From: Firmicutes bacterium UBA3553
Lineage (GTDB): Bacteria > Bacillota > Clostridia > Tissierellales > Sedimentibacteraceae
DNA: 64,000 bases
Direction: 5' to 3'
Assembly: GCA_002381185.1 (NCBI GenBank)
Contig: DFOA01000053.1
Location: forward strand, 1 to 64,000
Shown here: positions 41,620 to 50,474 of the stretch, in pieces
Layout: each line of letters begins with the position of its first letter
How positions within the stretch are numbered: position 1 is the stretch's first letter
Notes under the pieces: model-generated
Database searches by the model: none
The model's input: the letters and a program-made list of their open reading frames with translations, nothing else
What the model was told of the DNA's origin: nothing
Program-made: the position numbers and the translations under genes

Positions 41620-43410
41620 TCACCTCACCTTTACAGCTTTAAACTTGCAGACATCGATACAGTTTCCGCATTTAATACATTTTATCTGGTCGATGACATG
41701 AGGCTGCTTGACGCTGCCGCTAATCGCACCGGGTGCGCAGCCTTTTTTGCATAAGCCGCATCCGGCACATACGTCTTCATCAATAGTAAAAACAGTCAAT
41801 TCTTTGCAAACACCTGCTCCGCATCTCTTGTCCCTGATGTGTTCAAGATATTCATCCCGGAAATATTTCAATGTACTCATAACCGGGTTCGGAGCAGTCT
41901 TCCCGAGACCGCACAAAGAAGCTTCTTTAACGGTTTCAGATATTTCAGCCAGTAAATCCAGGTCACTTTCCTGCCCTTTGCCCTCACATATATCCGTTAA
42001 AATTTTCAGCATCTGACGAATCCCTTCACGGCAGGATACACATTTCCCGCAGGATTCCTCAGCCAGAAATGCAACATAGTACCTGGCAAACTCAACCATA
42101 CAGGTTCTTTCGTCTGTTACGATAACCCCACCCGAGCCCATCATGGAGCCGGCAGCTACCAACGTATCGAAGTCAATCGGTAAGTGCATCAATTCTTTTG
42201 GAATGCATCCGCCCGAAGGTCCGCCTGTCTGCACAGCCTTAAATTCTTTATCTCCAACAATACCGCCGCCGATATCAAAAATCAGCTCCTGCAGTGTTAT
42301 GCCCATGGGCACTTCAACCAAGCCTGTATTTTTCACCTTGCCGACAAGTGAAAACACCTTTGTTCCTGCATTTTTAGGACTTCCGATTCCTGCAAACCAT
42401 TCGCTCCCCTTTTCAAGTATGACGGGAACATTAGCCCATGTCTCGACATTGTTTAAAATTGTGGGCTGCCCCCAGAGGCCGTATTCGGCAGACCGTATAT
42501 ACTTGGCTCGGGGCTCACCGGCCTTCCCTTCGATGGAAGCCATCAAAGCCGAGGATTCGCCGCATACGAAAGCTCCGCCGCCTCTCACAATCTCTATATC
42601 AAAGCTGTGATCACTTCCCAGAATATTATCTCCCAGGTAGTTAAATTCTTTAGCCTGTTCAATGGCACGATGCATATTTCCCAAGGCAAGACCATATTCA
42701 TCCCGAATGTAAATATACCCATTTTGAGAATTCAATGCAATCGAAGCGATAATCATTCCTTCCAGAACGGAATGAGGGTCTCCTTCCATGATACTTCTGT
42801 CCATAAAAGCGCCAGGATCTCCTTCATCACCGTTACAAATAATATATTTAGGGAACCGATCAATTTTTTTGCATGTTTCCCATTTAACGCCTGTCGGAAA
42901 CCCTCCGCCGCCTCTACCCCGCAGACCTGATTTTTTAATGTCGGAAATAATATCATCTCCAGACATTTTCAGCGCCTTCTTTAAAGCTTGATACCCCCCG
43001 ACTGCCAAATAATCATGAATGTCAGACGGGTCAATTTCTCCAATATTGCGCAATGCTATTTTAGTCTGTTTTTTAATGAAATCCGGTTCGCTATGTGAAC
43101 GAATTCTTTTTTTAGTTTTGAGATCCAGATAAAGAAGTTTTTCGACTGCTTCGTCTTTAATAATAGTTTTTTCGATGATTTCCGGCACATCATTCAATCC
43201 AACACGATAATAAGCAATATCGTCGGGGTAAATTTTAACAATAGGGCCTTTTTCGCAAAGTCCGTTGCAGCCTGTAGATTTAACATAGGGAACTACTTCA
43301 ATATCAATCTTTCGCTTTTCTATTTCAGCCCTTAACGCTTCTAAAATTTTTTTACTGCCATTAGCTAAACATCCGGTCCCGCAGCAGACCTTAACTATTC
43401 TCTCACTCAT
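41620..43410 (-). CDS. NuoF/HydB-like NAD(P)H-binding flavoprotein
   Basis: The 596-residue protein has an N-terminal thioredoxin-like [2Fe-2S] domain (VCCGTGCLANGSK, STGCNGLCEKG), the NuoF core with FMN/NADH-binding LRGRGGGGFPTGVKWE and GGGAFVCGESSALMASIEGK, a [4Fe-4S] site ESCGKCVSCREG, and a C-terminal two-cluster ferredoxin (CAGCGLCKKGC, CIKCGNCIDVC). This is the HydB build of electron-bifurcating hydrogenases and related dehydrogenases. It should pass electrons between NAD(H) and the iron-sulfur chain of the complex. Its ATGA start overlaps the NuoE-like stop. Confidence 0.95.
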   Translation of the reverse strand: MSERIVKVCCGTGCLANGSKKILEALRAEIEKRKIDIEVVPYVKSTGCNGLCEKGPIVKIYPDDIAYYRVGLNDVPEIIEKTIIKDEAVEKLLYLDLKTKKRIRSHSEPDFIKKQTKIALRNIGEIDPSDIHDYLAVGGYQALKKALKMSGDDIISDIKKSGLRGRGGGGFPTGVKWETCKKIDRFPKYIICNGDEGDPGAFMDRSIMEGDPHSVLEGMIIASIALNSQNGYIYIRDEYGLALGNMHRAIEQAKEFNYLGDNILGSDHSFDIEIVRGGGAFVCGESSALMASIEGKAGEPRAKYIRSAEYGLWGQPTILNNVETWANVPVILEKGSEWFAGIGSPKNAGTKVFSLVGKVKNTGLVEVPMGITLQELIFDIGGGIVGDKEFKAVQTGGPSGGCIPKELMHLPIDFDTLVAAGSMMGSGGVIVTDERTCMVEFARYYVAFLAEESCGKCVSCREGIRQMLKILTDICEGKGQESDLDLLAEISETVKEASLCGLGKTAPNPVMSTLKYFRDEYLEHIRDKRCGAGVCKELTVFTIDEDVCAGCGLCKKGCAPGAISGSVKQPHVIDQIKCIKCGNCIDVCKFKAVKVR

Positions 43411-43910
43411 TGAACTTTCACCTCCTTGTAGCTCTCAATAATGCCGGCTATGTTCTGAGCTGTTAATTTTCCATAATACTCTCCGTTAATAACCATAACC
43501 GGCGCAAGAGCACAAGCTCCTAAACAATTGACCGTTTCAATTGAGAAAAGTCCGTCAGGCGTTATTTCCCCTACCTTGATTCCAAGCAATTTTTCCAGCT
43601 CGGATATAATAACCATTGAAGACCTGATATGGCAGGCTGTTCCGTCACAGACCTTAATGACATATTTCCCTTTCGGATTAAGACTGAGAGCTTTATAAAA
43701 GGTTGCCATGCCATATATTTTACTTAAAGGAATTGACAGATATTCAGAAATTGCCTCCATCGCTTCCCTTGGGATATAATTGAACTTCCTTTGGATATCC
43801 TGCATAATGGCCAGTGAAAAACGCTTTTCGGCAGGGTACCGGGATATAATTTCTTTCATCGTATTTTCATTTACCATATTACCACTTCCATTTTGCATAT
43901 TGTTCTCCAT
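43407..43910 (-). CDS. NuoE/HydC-like [2Fe-2S] subunit
   Basis: The 167-residue protein has an N-terminal helical part (LAIMQDIQRKFNYIPREAME) and a thioredoxin-like domain with the four cluster cysteines in CDGTACHIRSS and NCLGACALAP. It partners with NuoF-type flavoproteins. AGGGG precedes the ATG. It lies 36 bases after the dicluster oxidoreductase gene and overlaps the NuoF-like gene by 4 bases. Confidence 0.94.
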   Translation of the reverse strand: MENNMQNGSGNMVNENTMKEIISRYPAEKRFSLAIMQDIQRKFNYIPREAMEAISEYLSIPLSKIYGMATFYKALSLNPKGKYVIKVCDGTACHIRSSMVIISELEKLLGIKVGEITPDGLFSIETVNCLGACALAPVMVINGEYYGKLTAQNIAGIIESYKEVKVQ

Positions 43911-43946
43911 CTTATCAACCCCTATTGTCCACTTTTCTTTTATACC

Positions 43947-46223
43947 CTACTCCCTCACTACTTCCATTCTATGGCTGTAAACGCTTATAATATGAATCCC
44001 GTCTTCTTTTTCTGCATACCGTACCCAGTAAGTCACATTTTTAAAACGTAAATTAGCAAGATAGCTGGAGTCTTCAGGATTGTAAAAGCGCTCACCCGAG
44101 ATTTTGGAATGCTCTATTACTTTCTCTATGTCTTCAGCGAGAATAAATCTTTCCTCCATGGTTTTCCATATTTCATCAGCAATTACCAAATTCAATACGT
44201 TTTTCTTATCCAGATACGTTTCAGGTTCTTCATTCCATATTTCACTTAAAAGCCTGCTTTTTAGGCCGGCTCTGTTTGCGTGCCGCTGTGAAAGATTTGG
44301 CATTTTTTTATTTGCTGTTTCATCCAAATTCTCCCCAAAAATCAGGTCCAGAATATGATAGGTTCTTTTACCGCCCTCCACAAACAAATCTTTGCACATA
44401 GCACAGTAAACCAAAATATCTTTATCACTTTCATTTATTCGGTCTTTCACAAAATTTTCTGTTTGCTCTCTGTTGGCAAAATAGACAAGTCCGCCGTATC
44501 CGCAGCATTTCGTTTTTTCTTTTGAATATTTCAGCTCCTGTATTTCATAACCAAGCTTTACCGCAATATTCCTCAGACTTTCGTGAATATTTTTATTATG
44601 CCTTGTTGAGCAGGCATCATGGACATTCAAAATGTGGTTTTTCCCATTTTGTGCAGTTTCCGGAAGTCCATAGCTTTCAAAAATTTCCCACAAAGATATA
44701 AAATGTATCTCCGGAAGATATTTTTCAAAAATGCCGCAACAGCTTGAGCACGCCAGAATAAAAGTAGGTTTGCCCATTTCATCCCATGCGTTTCTTAATC
44801 TTTCAATACTTTTTTCCATCAAATCCCGTCTGCCTGCCCAGTCGGCGGGAGCGCCGCAGCAGCCGAGCATTATTCCGACGCCTTCTTTTATCCTGGATAA
44901 AAGATATTTATAAGCTTTTTCGACATACTCCGGAGAGGACGCTGAAAGCTGGCATCCCGGATAGAAAAAATAACGTACTTCCGGAGTTGCAGGAGGTAAT
45001 TTTACCATAAAAAATTGCCCGCTATTGCTGAATTCCATATCTTTCAAAGCAAAATCATGGGCTGAAACCGGCATTTTGCCCTGTTTCACCATACTTTCCC
45101 TTGTTTCCTGTATGATATCCTTCATGCTGACGTCCACATGACATTGTTCACCGCATAACCCACACATTGTACAGGAATTTATCATCTTATTTGCATATCG
45201 TGTACCCATGATAACATTTTCGTTATTATTAATCTGCCTTATATAATTTTTCGGACTAATATTGAATTTCCTCATATGACTGCACGAATCAATACATTTT
45301 GTGCATCTGCATTTAAAGCATCGTCCTGCTTCATTTACAGCCTCATCCTCACTGTATATGTCACCGGTTCTTACAACGGCTGCTGCAGGTTCAATGTCCT
45401 CCGCTTCATAATTAAGAGGTGTTTCAAATGGCCCTTCCCTTTCCCTTGCAGCCGTCATGGAAATTTTCTTTACATATCTCTCCATGGAAGATGCAGCTCG
45501 CCTGCCTGAACTTACTGATAAAATAACAGAGCCTTTTTTATATAAAAGACTTCCCCCGGCAAATAAGGATGAATATTCTACTTGAAAAGTCTCAGGATTA
45601 ATTTGAAGATTTTCGTCCCATTCTCCTGTGCCAAGGAAAACCGCATTATTCTCTTTAATAATCTCGTTTAAATCTTTTTCGCTGATACATCTGTTTAAAA
45701 TCACCTCAATATCTGACTTGCTAAATATTTGAAGTTCTTCTTCTATAATAGCCTTATCAAGGGTTGCACCTTCGTAATCCCATAATCTGCCGCCTAGTTT
45801 ATCCGACTTTTCATAAATAGTGACCTTAAAACCTTTTTTGTCAAGCTCCAATGCAGCCGAAATCCCGCTTAAACCTCCTCCGATTACAGCAGCCTTTCCA
45901 ACGCCCTTAGGAATGGGCCGTGTTTTTTTAGGTTGTGTGTATCCATACCTGACTGCTGCCTTTTCAAGCTCACATATCCTTATTGCTCCACCGACAGCCT
46001 CTCTTACACACACACTTTCACAAGGATGGTCACATATCATCCCAAGCACTCTAGTAAAAGGCATTCGTTTCTCCAATATTTTATAGGCTTTTTTAAAATC
46101 GCCTTTTTCTATCTCCGCCATAAATGCCGGCACATCCACGTGAATAGGGCACCATGCTGCACATGCTGCAGGTTCATCATAAATACATCTGTCACCCGTT
46201 TTCAGCAATCTTTCATTGTCCAT
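43947..46223 (-). CDS. GltD-like/CCG-domain dicluster flavoprotein
   Basis: The 758-residue protein joins several modules. An N-terminal GltD-type [4Fe-4S] domain (CAAWCPIHVDVPAF, CDHPCESVC) is followed by an FAD/NAD(P)-binding fold (AAVIGGGLSGISAALELDKK). Next come ferredoxin motifs (CFKCRCTKCIDSC, CTMCGLCGEQC). Then comes an HdrB/D-like CCG region (FFYPGCQLSA, LGCCGAPADW, ACSSCCGIFE, KCCGYGGLV). The last 90 residues form a small alpha/beta domain ending GIHIISVYSHRMEVVRE. The build resembles proteins annotated as pyridine nucleotide-disulfide oxidoreductase/dicluster-binding, which travel with DVU_155x families. It could connect NAD(P)H, flavin and ferredoxin, perhaps by bifurcation. The ATG at 46223 follows GGAGG. 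Confidence 0.87.
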   Translation of the reverse strand: MDNERLLKTGDRCIYDEPAACAAWCPIHVDVPAFMAEIEKGDFKKAYKILEKRMPFTRVLGMICDHPCESVCVREAVGGAIRICELEKAAVRYGYTQPKKTRPIPKGVGKAAVIGGGLSGISAALELDKKGFKVTIYEKSDKLGGRLWDYEGATLDKAIIEEELQIFSKSDIEVILNRCISEKDLNEIIKENNAVFLGTGEWDENLQINPETFQVEYSSLFAGGSLLYKKGSVILSVSSGRRAASSMERYVKKISMTAAREREGPFETPLNYEAEDIEPAAAVVRTGDIYSEDEAVNEAGRCFKCRCTKCIDSCSHMRKFNISPKNYIRQINNNENVIMGTRYANKMINSCTMCGLCGEQCHVDVSMKDIIQETRESMVKQGKMPVSAHDFALKDMEFSNSGQFFMVKLPPATPEVRYFFYPGCQLSASSPEYVEKAYKYLLSRIKEGVGIMLGCCGAPADWAGRRDLMEKSIERLRNAWDEMGKPTFILACSSCCGIFEKYLPEIHFISLWEIFESYGLPETAQNGKNHILNVHDACSTRHNKNIHESLRNIAVKLGYEIQELKYSKEKTKCCGYGGLVYFANREQTENFVKDRINESDKDILVYCAMCKDLFVEGGKRTYHILDLIFGENLDETANKKMPNLSQRHANRAGLKSRLLSEIWNEEPETYLDKKNVLNLVIADEIWKTMEERFILAEDIEKVIEHSKISGERFYNPEDSSYLANLRFKNVTYWVRYAEKEDGIHIISVYSHRMEVVRE

Positions 46224-46271
46224 TGAGGATACCTCCATTAGTGAAGCTTAAAATCAGAAAAAAGTTTGCTC

Positions 46272-46287
46272 TGCAAATTCTCCTCCA
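46272..46287 (-). promoter_or_regulatory. Possible secondary sigma-54 promoter
   Basis: On the minus strand TGGAGGAGAATTTGCA has the GG and GC pairs of a -24/-12 promoter with the right 10-base gap and a good TTGCA, but the bases after TGG do not fit CACG. It lies about 50 bases before the dicluster flavoprotein gene. Confidence 0.3.
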
Positions 46288-46307
46288 GATATTTTGCAGC
46301 CTGTAAC

Positions 46308-46355
46308 AATATGGAATTGGAGATTTCGTATTAGATACTACTCCAATTCCATATT
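46308..46355. terminator. Long inverted repeat after the mop gene
   Basis: AATATGGAATTGGAG (46308-46322) and CTCCAATTCCATATT (46341-46355) are perfect 15-base arms with an 18-base loop. It lies 32 bases past the mop stop and may attenuate transcription into the redox genes or protect the mop mRNA. A T-run is lacking. Confidence 0.55.
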
Positions 46356-46386
46356 TTCAGTTTAATTTACATCTGCATAATATAAG

Positions 46387-49113
46387 CTAAAGTTTTCTCA
46401 AGCCCTCCAAAACCCTTTCCGGATATGCCGGAAGTTTAGTTATACGTACTCCGGTAGCATTGTAGATTGCATTGATAATCGCTGCATGCGGCGCAGATAG
46501 AGGCATTTCTCCGGCACCTGCCGCACCGTAATAGCTCAGTGGTCTTGGGGTCTCCTGGTGAATAAGCACGATATTGTCAGGAACATCTTTGATTTCCGGG
46601 ATTCCGCAGCGTATAAGAGTCGTATGCTTTTTCAAATCTTCAAAGTCTTCGCTGAGGGCAAGACCTATTCCCTGTGCCAGGCCGCCGTAAAGCTGACCTT
46701 CAAGGACCAGTTTATTCACGATTGTACCGCAGTCGGAGGCCAGGGTAAGTTTTTCAACTTTGGTCTCACCGGTTGTAGTATCAACCGCAACTTCCGCTAA
46801 AAGCACACCATACATATAGACTGGGAATGGATTTCCCTGCCCTGTAGCCACATCACATGCAGTACATGGTGCAGTCCATTTTCCCTCATATTTTACCGGC
46901 AGCTTTTCAGCAATCATTTCATCATAGGTGCGGAAAGTGCCATCAGGTTTTTCCAGCGCATCCAAAAGATTTCTACATGCCACTGTTATGGCATTACCTG
47001 TCATCACGTTTGAACGGCTTCCCCCTGCAGGTCCGCTGTTTGGTGTAATTGCCATGTTATTCATCACAAGTTTTATTTGTTCCGGCTTGATACAGAGCGG
47101 CCTTAATGTTTCATAGGCAAAGCTCAGTGCTCCCATATCTGCACCCTGACCATGGTCTTCCCATGAGCTGTATACAGCAACTCCATCCGGTGTTATCTCT
47201 GCACATGCTTCTGATGAATCCGCACCGTCAAGTCCGCAGCCATACTCAAGCAGTGTGATGCCTGCGCCGTATTTGATATCTCCGCCTCGTGCATTCCTGG
47301 CTGCGGCATTTTTCTTAGCCTCCTGGTACAGAGGTCTTATTTTATCAAGCAGCTGCGGGTAAGCAATGACATCAGGCGGACATCCGGTAGGAGTGGTTGA
47401 GCCTTCTCTATATACATTTATATATCTGAACTCTAACGGATCCATGCCGATTTTTTCAGCCAGTTCATCTATCAATACTTCTGAAGAGAACAAGCTTTGG
47501 GGTGAACCGTAACCTCTGAAAGCGGAACCCCATGCATGATTTGTTGCAACTGTTCTGCCCTCGCCTCTGATATTGGGGATATTGTAACCGGCACCTATGA
47601 ACTGATGTCCTCTCATTGTCAGAAGGTCGCCAAATTCACAGTAGGGACCATGGTCAACCGTCCAGTCTGATTCCATAGCAACAAGTTTTCCATACTGATC
47701 AGCACCTAACTTGAGGTTGATGAAGAACGGTGATCTTTTTCCCGTATAAGTAATCTGCTGATACATGTTGAATTCGAGGAATACCGGTCTCTTAGCAACA
47801 AGTGCGGCAACACCAAGCAGGCCTTCCATGGTCGGACTGAATTTATATCCAAAGGTTCCTCCTGCATTATTTTGGACGATAAATAATTTTTCCAGGGGCA
47901 TACCAATACCTTCCGCTACCATTAAAGCATGCAGATGAATGCCTATGCTCTTGGAATGAATAATCAAATTTTCTTTTTCATCAAGGTATGCAAACCCCAC
48001 ATCCGGTTCAATAGGAAGATGAGGCTGTCTTCCAACATAAAAATCATCCTCAGCTACATAAGGCAGACTATCCATTAAAGGCGCGGTGTCATTGCCTTTA
48101 ACCGTCTGGGTTTCAAAATACACGTTGGGAGTACCGGGATGTATTTCAATTGCATATTCATCCATAGCTTCAGGTGCGCTCATATATGCCGGCAATTCTT
48201 CCAGCTCAACCTGAACTTTTGCAGCTGCCTGTTCGGCCTGCCAAGGAGTATCTGCTAATACCATAGCAATAGCGTCTCCAAACTGGAATACCTTCTTATC
48301 ATTAAGAATCGGTCTTTCTTTACCGTCCCCTTTGTTCTGCGGGAAGGCCAAACCATTGATTCTGTTTGTTCCGGGAACGTCCTTGTAAGTGATAACCCTG
48401 AATACTCCCGGCATTTTTTCAGCTTCTTTAGTATCTATAGAAAGGATATTTGCATGAGACACTTTAGCTTGAACAAGCTTGATATGCAAAGTATTTTTAG
48501 GAAGTTTCAGCCCCAAATCCCCTCCAAAATCCCAGGTTCCTGTAACTTTTGCAGCAGCTGACGGCCTGACTGCTTTTGACCCGAGAATGCTTTCTCCAGC
48601 CTTTAGTTTAAACCACATATCTTCTGTTTTTATTTCACCTCTCATTAGCTTTGCAGCATCCATAACCGCATCCACTAATGGCTTGTACCCTGTACATCTG
48701 CAAAGGTTTCTGTTTTTCTGGAACCAGTCTCTTACATCTTCTCTGGTAGGATTTATGTTTTGATTCAACAATGCCATTGCAGAAACAATAAATCCCGGAG
48801 TACAGAAACCGCACTGTGCTGACCCGTGAACCATCCAGGCAAGTTGAAGCGGGTGCAGTCTATCCTTTGTGCCTACGCCTTCGATTGTAATAATCCGGGC
48901 ACCATCTGGGATTCTTTCCATCTTGTAGAGACAAGATCTTACAGGCACACCGTCCCACAGAACCGTGCATGCACCGCATTCTCCTTTCCCACCACAACCA
49001 ACCTTGGTTCCCGTGAGTAAGAGCTTATTTCTTAATATATCTGCGAGGGTTTCATCAGCATTCGCTGTTATATGTTTTTTTATTCCATTAATGAATAAGG
49101 TTTTCTCAATCAT
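46387..49113 (-). CDS. mop: Molybdenum aldehyde oxidoreductase (Mop type, xanthine oxidase family)
   Basis: The 908-residue protein matches the 907-residue Desulfovibrio gigas aldehyde oxidoreductase almost end to end, as I recall its sequence. A plant-type [2Fe-2S] domain has C40, C46 and C49. A helical [2Fe-2S] domain follows with QCGFCTPGFIVS and CRCTGYKPLVDAVMDAAKL. The molybdopterin domain has GGTFGYKFSP, AFRGYGSPQS and, near the end, GAGEMPLSAPHAA with the catalytic glutamate. It lacks an FAD domain, so electrons must leave to other proteins, here the ferredoxin and Nuo-like genes in the same cluster. Substrate is probably an aldehyde; xanthine-type substrates cannot be excluded. AAAGGAG precedes the ATG. 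Confidence 0.93.
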   Translation of the reverse strand: MIEKTLFINGIKKHITANADETLADILRNKLLLTGTKVGCGGKGECGACTVLWDGVPVRSCLYKMERIPDGARIITIEGVGTKDRLHPLQLAWMVHGSAQCGFCTPGFIVSAMALLNQNINPTREDVRDWFQKNRNLCRCTGYKPLVDAVMDAAKLMRGEIKTEDMWFKLKAGESILGSKAVRPSAAAKVTGTWDFGGDLGLKLPKNTLHIKLVQAKVSHANILSIDTKEAEKMPGVFRVITYKDVPGTNRINGLAFPQNKGDGKERPILNDKKVFQFGDAIAMVLADTPWQAEQAAAKVQVELEELPAYMSAPEAMDEYAIEIHPGTPNVYFETQTVKGNDTAPLMDSLPYVAEDDFYVGRQPHLPIEPDVGFAYLDEKENLIIHSKSIGIHLHALMVAEGIGMPLEKLFIVQNNAGGTFGYKFSPTMEGLLGVAALVAKRPVFLEFNMYQQITYTGKRSPFFINLKLGADQYGKLVAMESDWTVDHGPYCEFGDLLTMRGHQFIGAGYNIPNIRGEGRTVATNHAWGSAFRGYGSPQSLFSSEVLIDELAEKIGMDPLEFRYINVYREGSTTPTGCPPDVIAYPQLLDKIRPLYQEAKKNAAARNARGGDIKYGAGITLLEYGCGLDGADSSEACAEITPDGVAVYSSWEDHGQGADMGALSFAYETLRPLCIKPEQIKLVMNNMAITPNSGPAGGSRSNVMTGNAITVACRNLLDALEKPDGTFRTYDEMIAEKLPVKYEGKWTAPCTACDVATGQGNPFPVYMYGVLLAEVAVDTTTGETKVEKLTLASDCGTIVNKLVLEGQLYGGLAQGIGLALSEDFEDLKKHTTLIRCGIPEIKDVPDNIVLIHQETPRPLSYYGAAGAGEMPLSAPHAAIINAIYNATGVRITKLPAYPERVLEGLRKL

Positions 49114-49174
49114 GCAATCATCTCCTTTTTATTCTTACTATTTAGAAATACCCCTATTATTCAGACAATTATTT

Positions 49175-49621
49175 TTATTGCTCCACTTCAAACAATTCTT
49201 TAAATTTCGCTGCAACTATCCTTTTCTTGTTTATGTTGGACTTGACAGCATCTACGTATTCTATTGCCCTTGTAGGACAGTATTTTGCGCATAATGGGTT
49301 ACTGTCACACAAACTGCACTTCAATATTTTCTTTTGCCTGGAGCTGTAGTGAATATTTCCCAAAGAGCACGCGCTAATACAAAGCTTGCATCCAATACAT
49401 TTATTCGGATCTACTACGACCGTGCTGTTTTCATCTCTCGAAATAGCTTTTCTCGGACATACTTTCATACATGAAGCATCTTCGCACTGCATACACATTA
49501 CAGGTACTGAAACTTCCGCCTCTTCAAAAGTGATTACATTAACTGCAGAATTTGAACAAACTGACTCACAGGTTTTGCAGTTATTGCATTTTTCAGGAGA
49601 AATTATTAAAATCTTGTTCAT
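49175..49621 (-). CDS. Polyferredoxin electron carrier (HycB/CooF-like)
   Basis: The 148-residue protein has four cysteine groups for four [4Fe-4S] clusters: CNNCKTCESVC, CMQCEDASCMKVC, CIGCKLCISAC and CSLCDSNPLCAKYC. This is the HycB/CooF/DmsB-like four-cluster layout of electron-transfer subunits. It likely takes electrons from the Mop enzyme encoded 61 bases downstream. The ATG at 49621 has no adjacent binding site: AAGGAGG lies about 40 bases upstream with a perfect hairpin between, described separately. Confidence 0.9.
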   Translation of the reverse strand: MNKILIISPEKCNNCKTCESVCSNSAVNVITFEEAEVSVPVMCMQCEDASCMKVCPRKAISRDENSTVVVDPNKCIGCKLCISACSLGNIHYSSRQKKILKCSLCDSNPLCAKYCPTRAIEYVDAVKSNINKKRIVAAKFKELFEVEQ

Positions 49622-49628
49622 AATAAGC

Positions 49629-49666
49629 CTGGTTACCGCAATTGCGATACCAGTTTCACCTCCTTA
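49629..49666 (-). promoter_or_regulatory. Hairpin between a strong ribosome binding site and its start codon
   Basis: On the minus strand AAGGAGGTGAAA is followed by CTGGTATCGC AATT GCGGTAACCAG (about 49630-49654), an imperfect palindrome with the perfect core CGCAATTGCG, and then by GCTTATT and the ATG at 49621. Folding the hairpin would bring the binding site to about 12 bases from the start. Confidence 0.5.
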
Positions 49667-49720
49667 AATTTAATTTGTTATTTTTATTGTCAGCAGGACT
49701 GCTTTCAATATAATATTAAA

Positions 49721-49736
49721 AGCAAATGCCATGCCG
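49721..49736 (-). promoter_or_regulatory. Second sigma-54-type promoter
   Basis: On the minus strand CGGCATGGCATTTGCT matches the -24/-12 consensus TGGCACG-n4-TTGCT with two mismatches and the correct GG-to-GC distance. It lies 34 bases after the C-GCAxxG-C-C gene and about 100 bases before the polyferredoxin start. Confidence 0.5.
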
Positions 49737-49769
49737 GCAAATATAAAAACCGAAATCGCAAAGATGTAC

Positions 49770-50228
49770 TCATGATGATTCCCTATTCCCAAATTCATAA
49801 TCATGATTTGTCAGTATTTCTTGTACCTTTTCATAGCTTTTCACCAGTATATTGCCGCATTTTAATCTGTATTCCTGATTGTTATTCCAATCTGTCACAC
49901 TGATTACACCTACAAGATCTCTGCACTCTGTCCCCCCAAACTCTGATTCAAACCATTCTGTATATTCATCAACCATACTGGAATATCCTTGTTTTGGATA
50001 TTCAATGCTGCTCCCTTTTCCTGCATAAAGACCCAGAATCGCAATCCCCCCCGTCAGCACTCCACATATCTTCGGAGCACTTCCGATACCTATACAGAAA
50101 CCATTTAAAGCTCTTAATAAATCTTCATTTTCTTTTTCTTCTTCATCAAGTGCCATTTTCACCATAATCTGAGTACAGCGATAGCCTTCATTAAATAGCT
50201 TAAACATCTTAAAAGCCGTATCATCCAT
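49770..50228 (-). CDS. C-GCAxxG-C-C family redox protein (DVU_1555-like)
   Basis: The 152-residue protein has the spaced cysteines of the family: GYRCTQIMVKMA, then GFCIGIGSAPKICGVLTGGIAILGL, then TECRDLVGV and LKCGNILVKSY. The central motif reads ICGVLTGG. These proteins are thought to bind a metal or cluster; their role is unknown. The DVU_1555-type branch occurs beside Mop-type oxidoreductases in Desulfovibrio, and the same pairing is seen here. I chose the ATG at 50228, behind GGGGGA. It lies 36 bases after the zinc-ribbon redox protein. Confidence 0.82.
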   Translation of the reverse strand: MDDTAFKMFKLFNEGYRCTQIMVKMALDEEEKENEDLLRALNGFCIGIGSAPKICGVLTGGIAILGLYAGKGSSIEYPKQGYSSMVDEYTEWFESEFGGTECRDLVGVISVTDWNNNQEYRLKCGNILVKSYEKVQEILTNHDYEFGNRESS

Positions 50229-50264
50229 AATCTGTCCCCCTTTTCCGGCAACCATGAGGATTCA

Positions 50265-50471
50265 TTATTTATCCTCCAGTTCTTTTTCGACCATCAACAT
50301 TTTGCCCAGAGCTAAATCCTCTCCCACAAATACATTATGACACTGTGGACACTTCATCAGCTCCACTTCAAAATTTCCTCCAAGGTAGTTTGCCTTTACT
50401 TTGCAAAGCACCAATTTTTCCTTGCATTTATCGCATATCCATGGCATATCACGTTCGTTTTCCTCTTTCAT
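50265..50471 (-). CDS. Small CxxC redox protein (DVU_1557-like)
   Basis: The 68-residue protein has two CxxC pairs, WICDKCKEKLVLCKVKANYL and ELMKCPQCHNVFVGEDLALG, so it probably binds zinc or an iron centre. The end is helical (KMLMVEKELEDK). It matches the DVU_1557-type family that travels with DVU_1555-type proteins and Mop enzymes. The start is preceded by GGAGTAGGAT, which overlaps the stop of an upstream remnant. It is the first intact gene after the sigma-54 promoter. Confidence 0.78.
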   Translation of the reverse strand: MKEENERDMPWICDKCKEKLVLCKVKANYLGGNFEVELMKCPQCHNVFVGEDLALGKMLMVEKELEDK

Positions 50472-50474
50472 ATC

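Noticed and set aside
42143..42610. Long antisense frame inside the NuoF-like gene
   Set aside because: It mirrors the codon pattern of the real gene. Similar shadows occur opposite ligD, the HlyD-like gene and the kinase genes.
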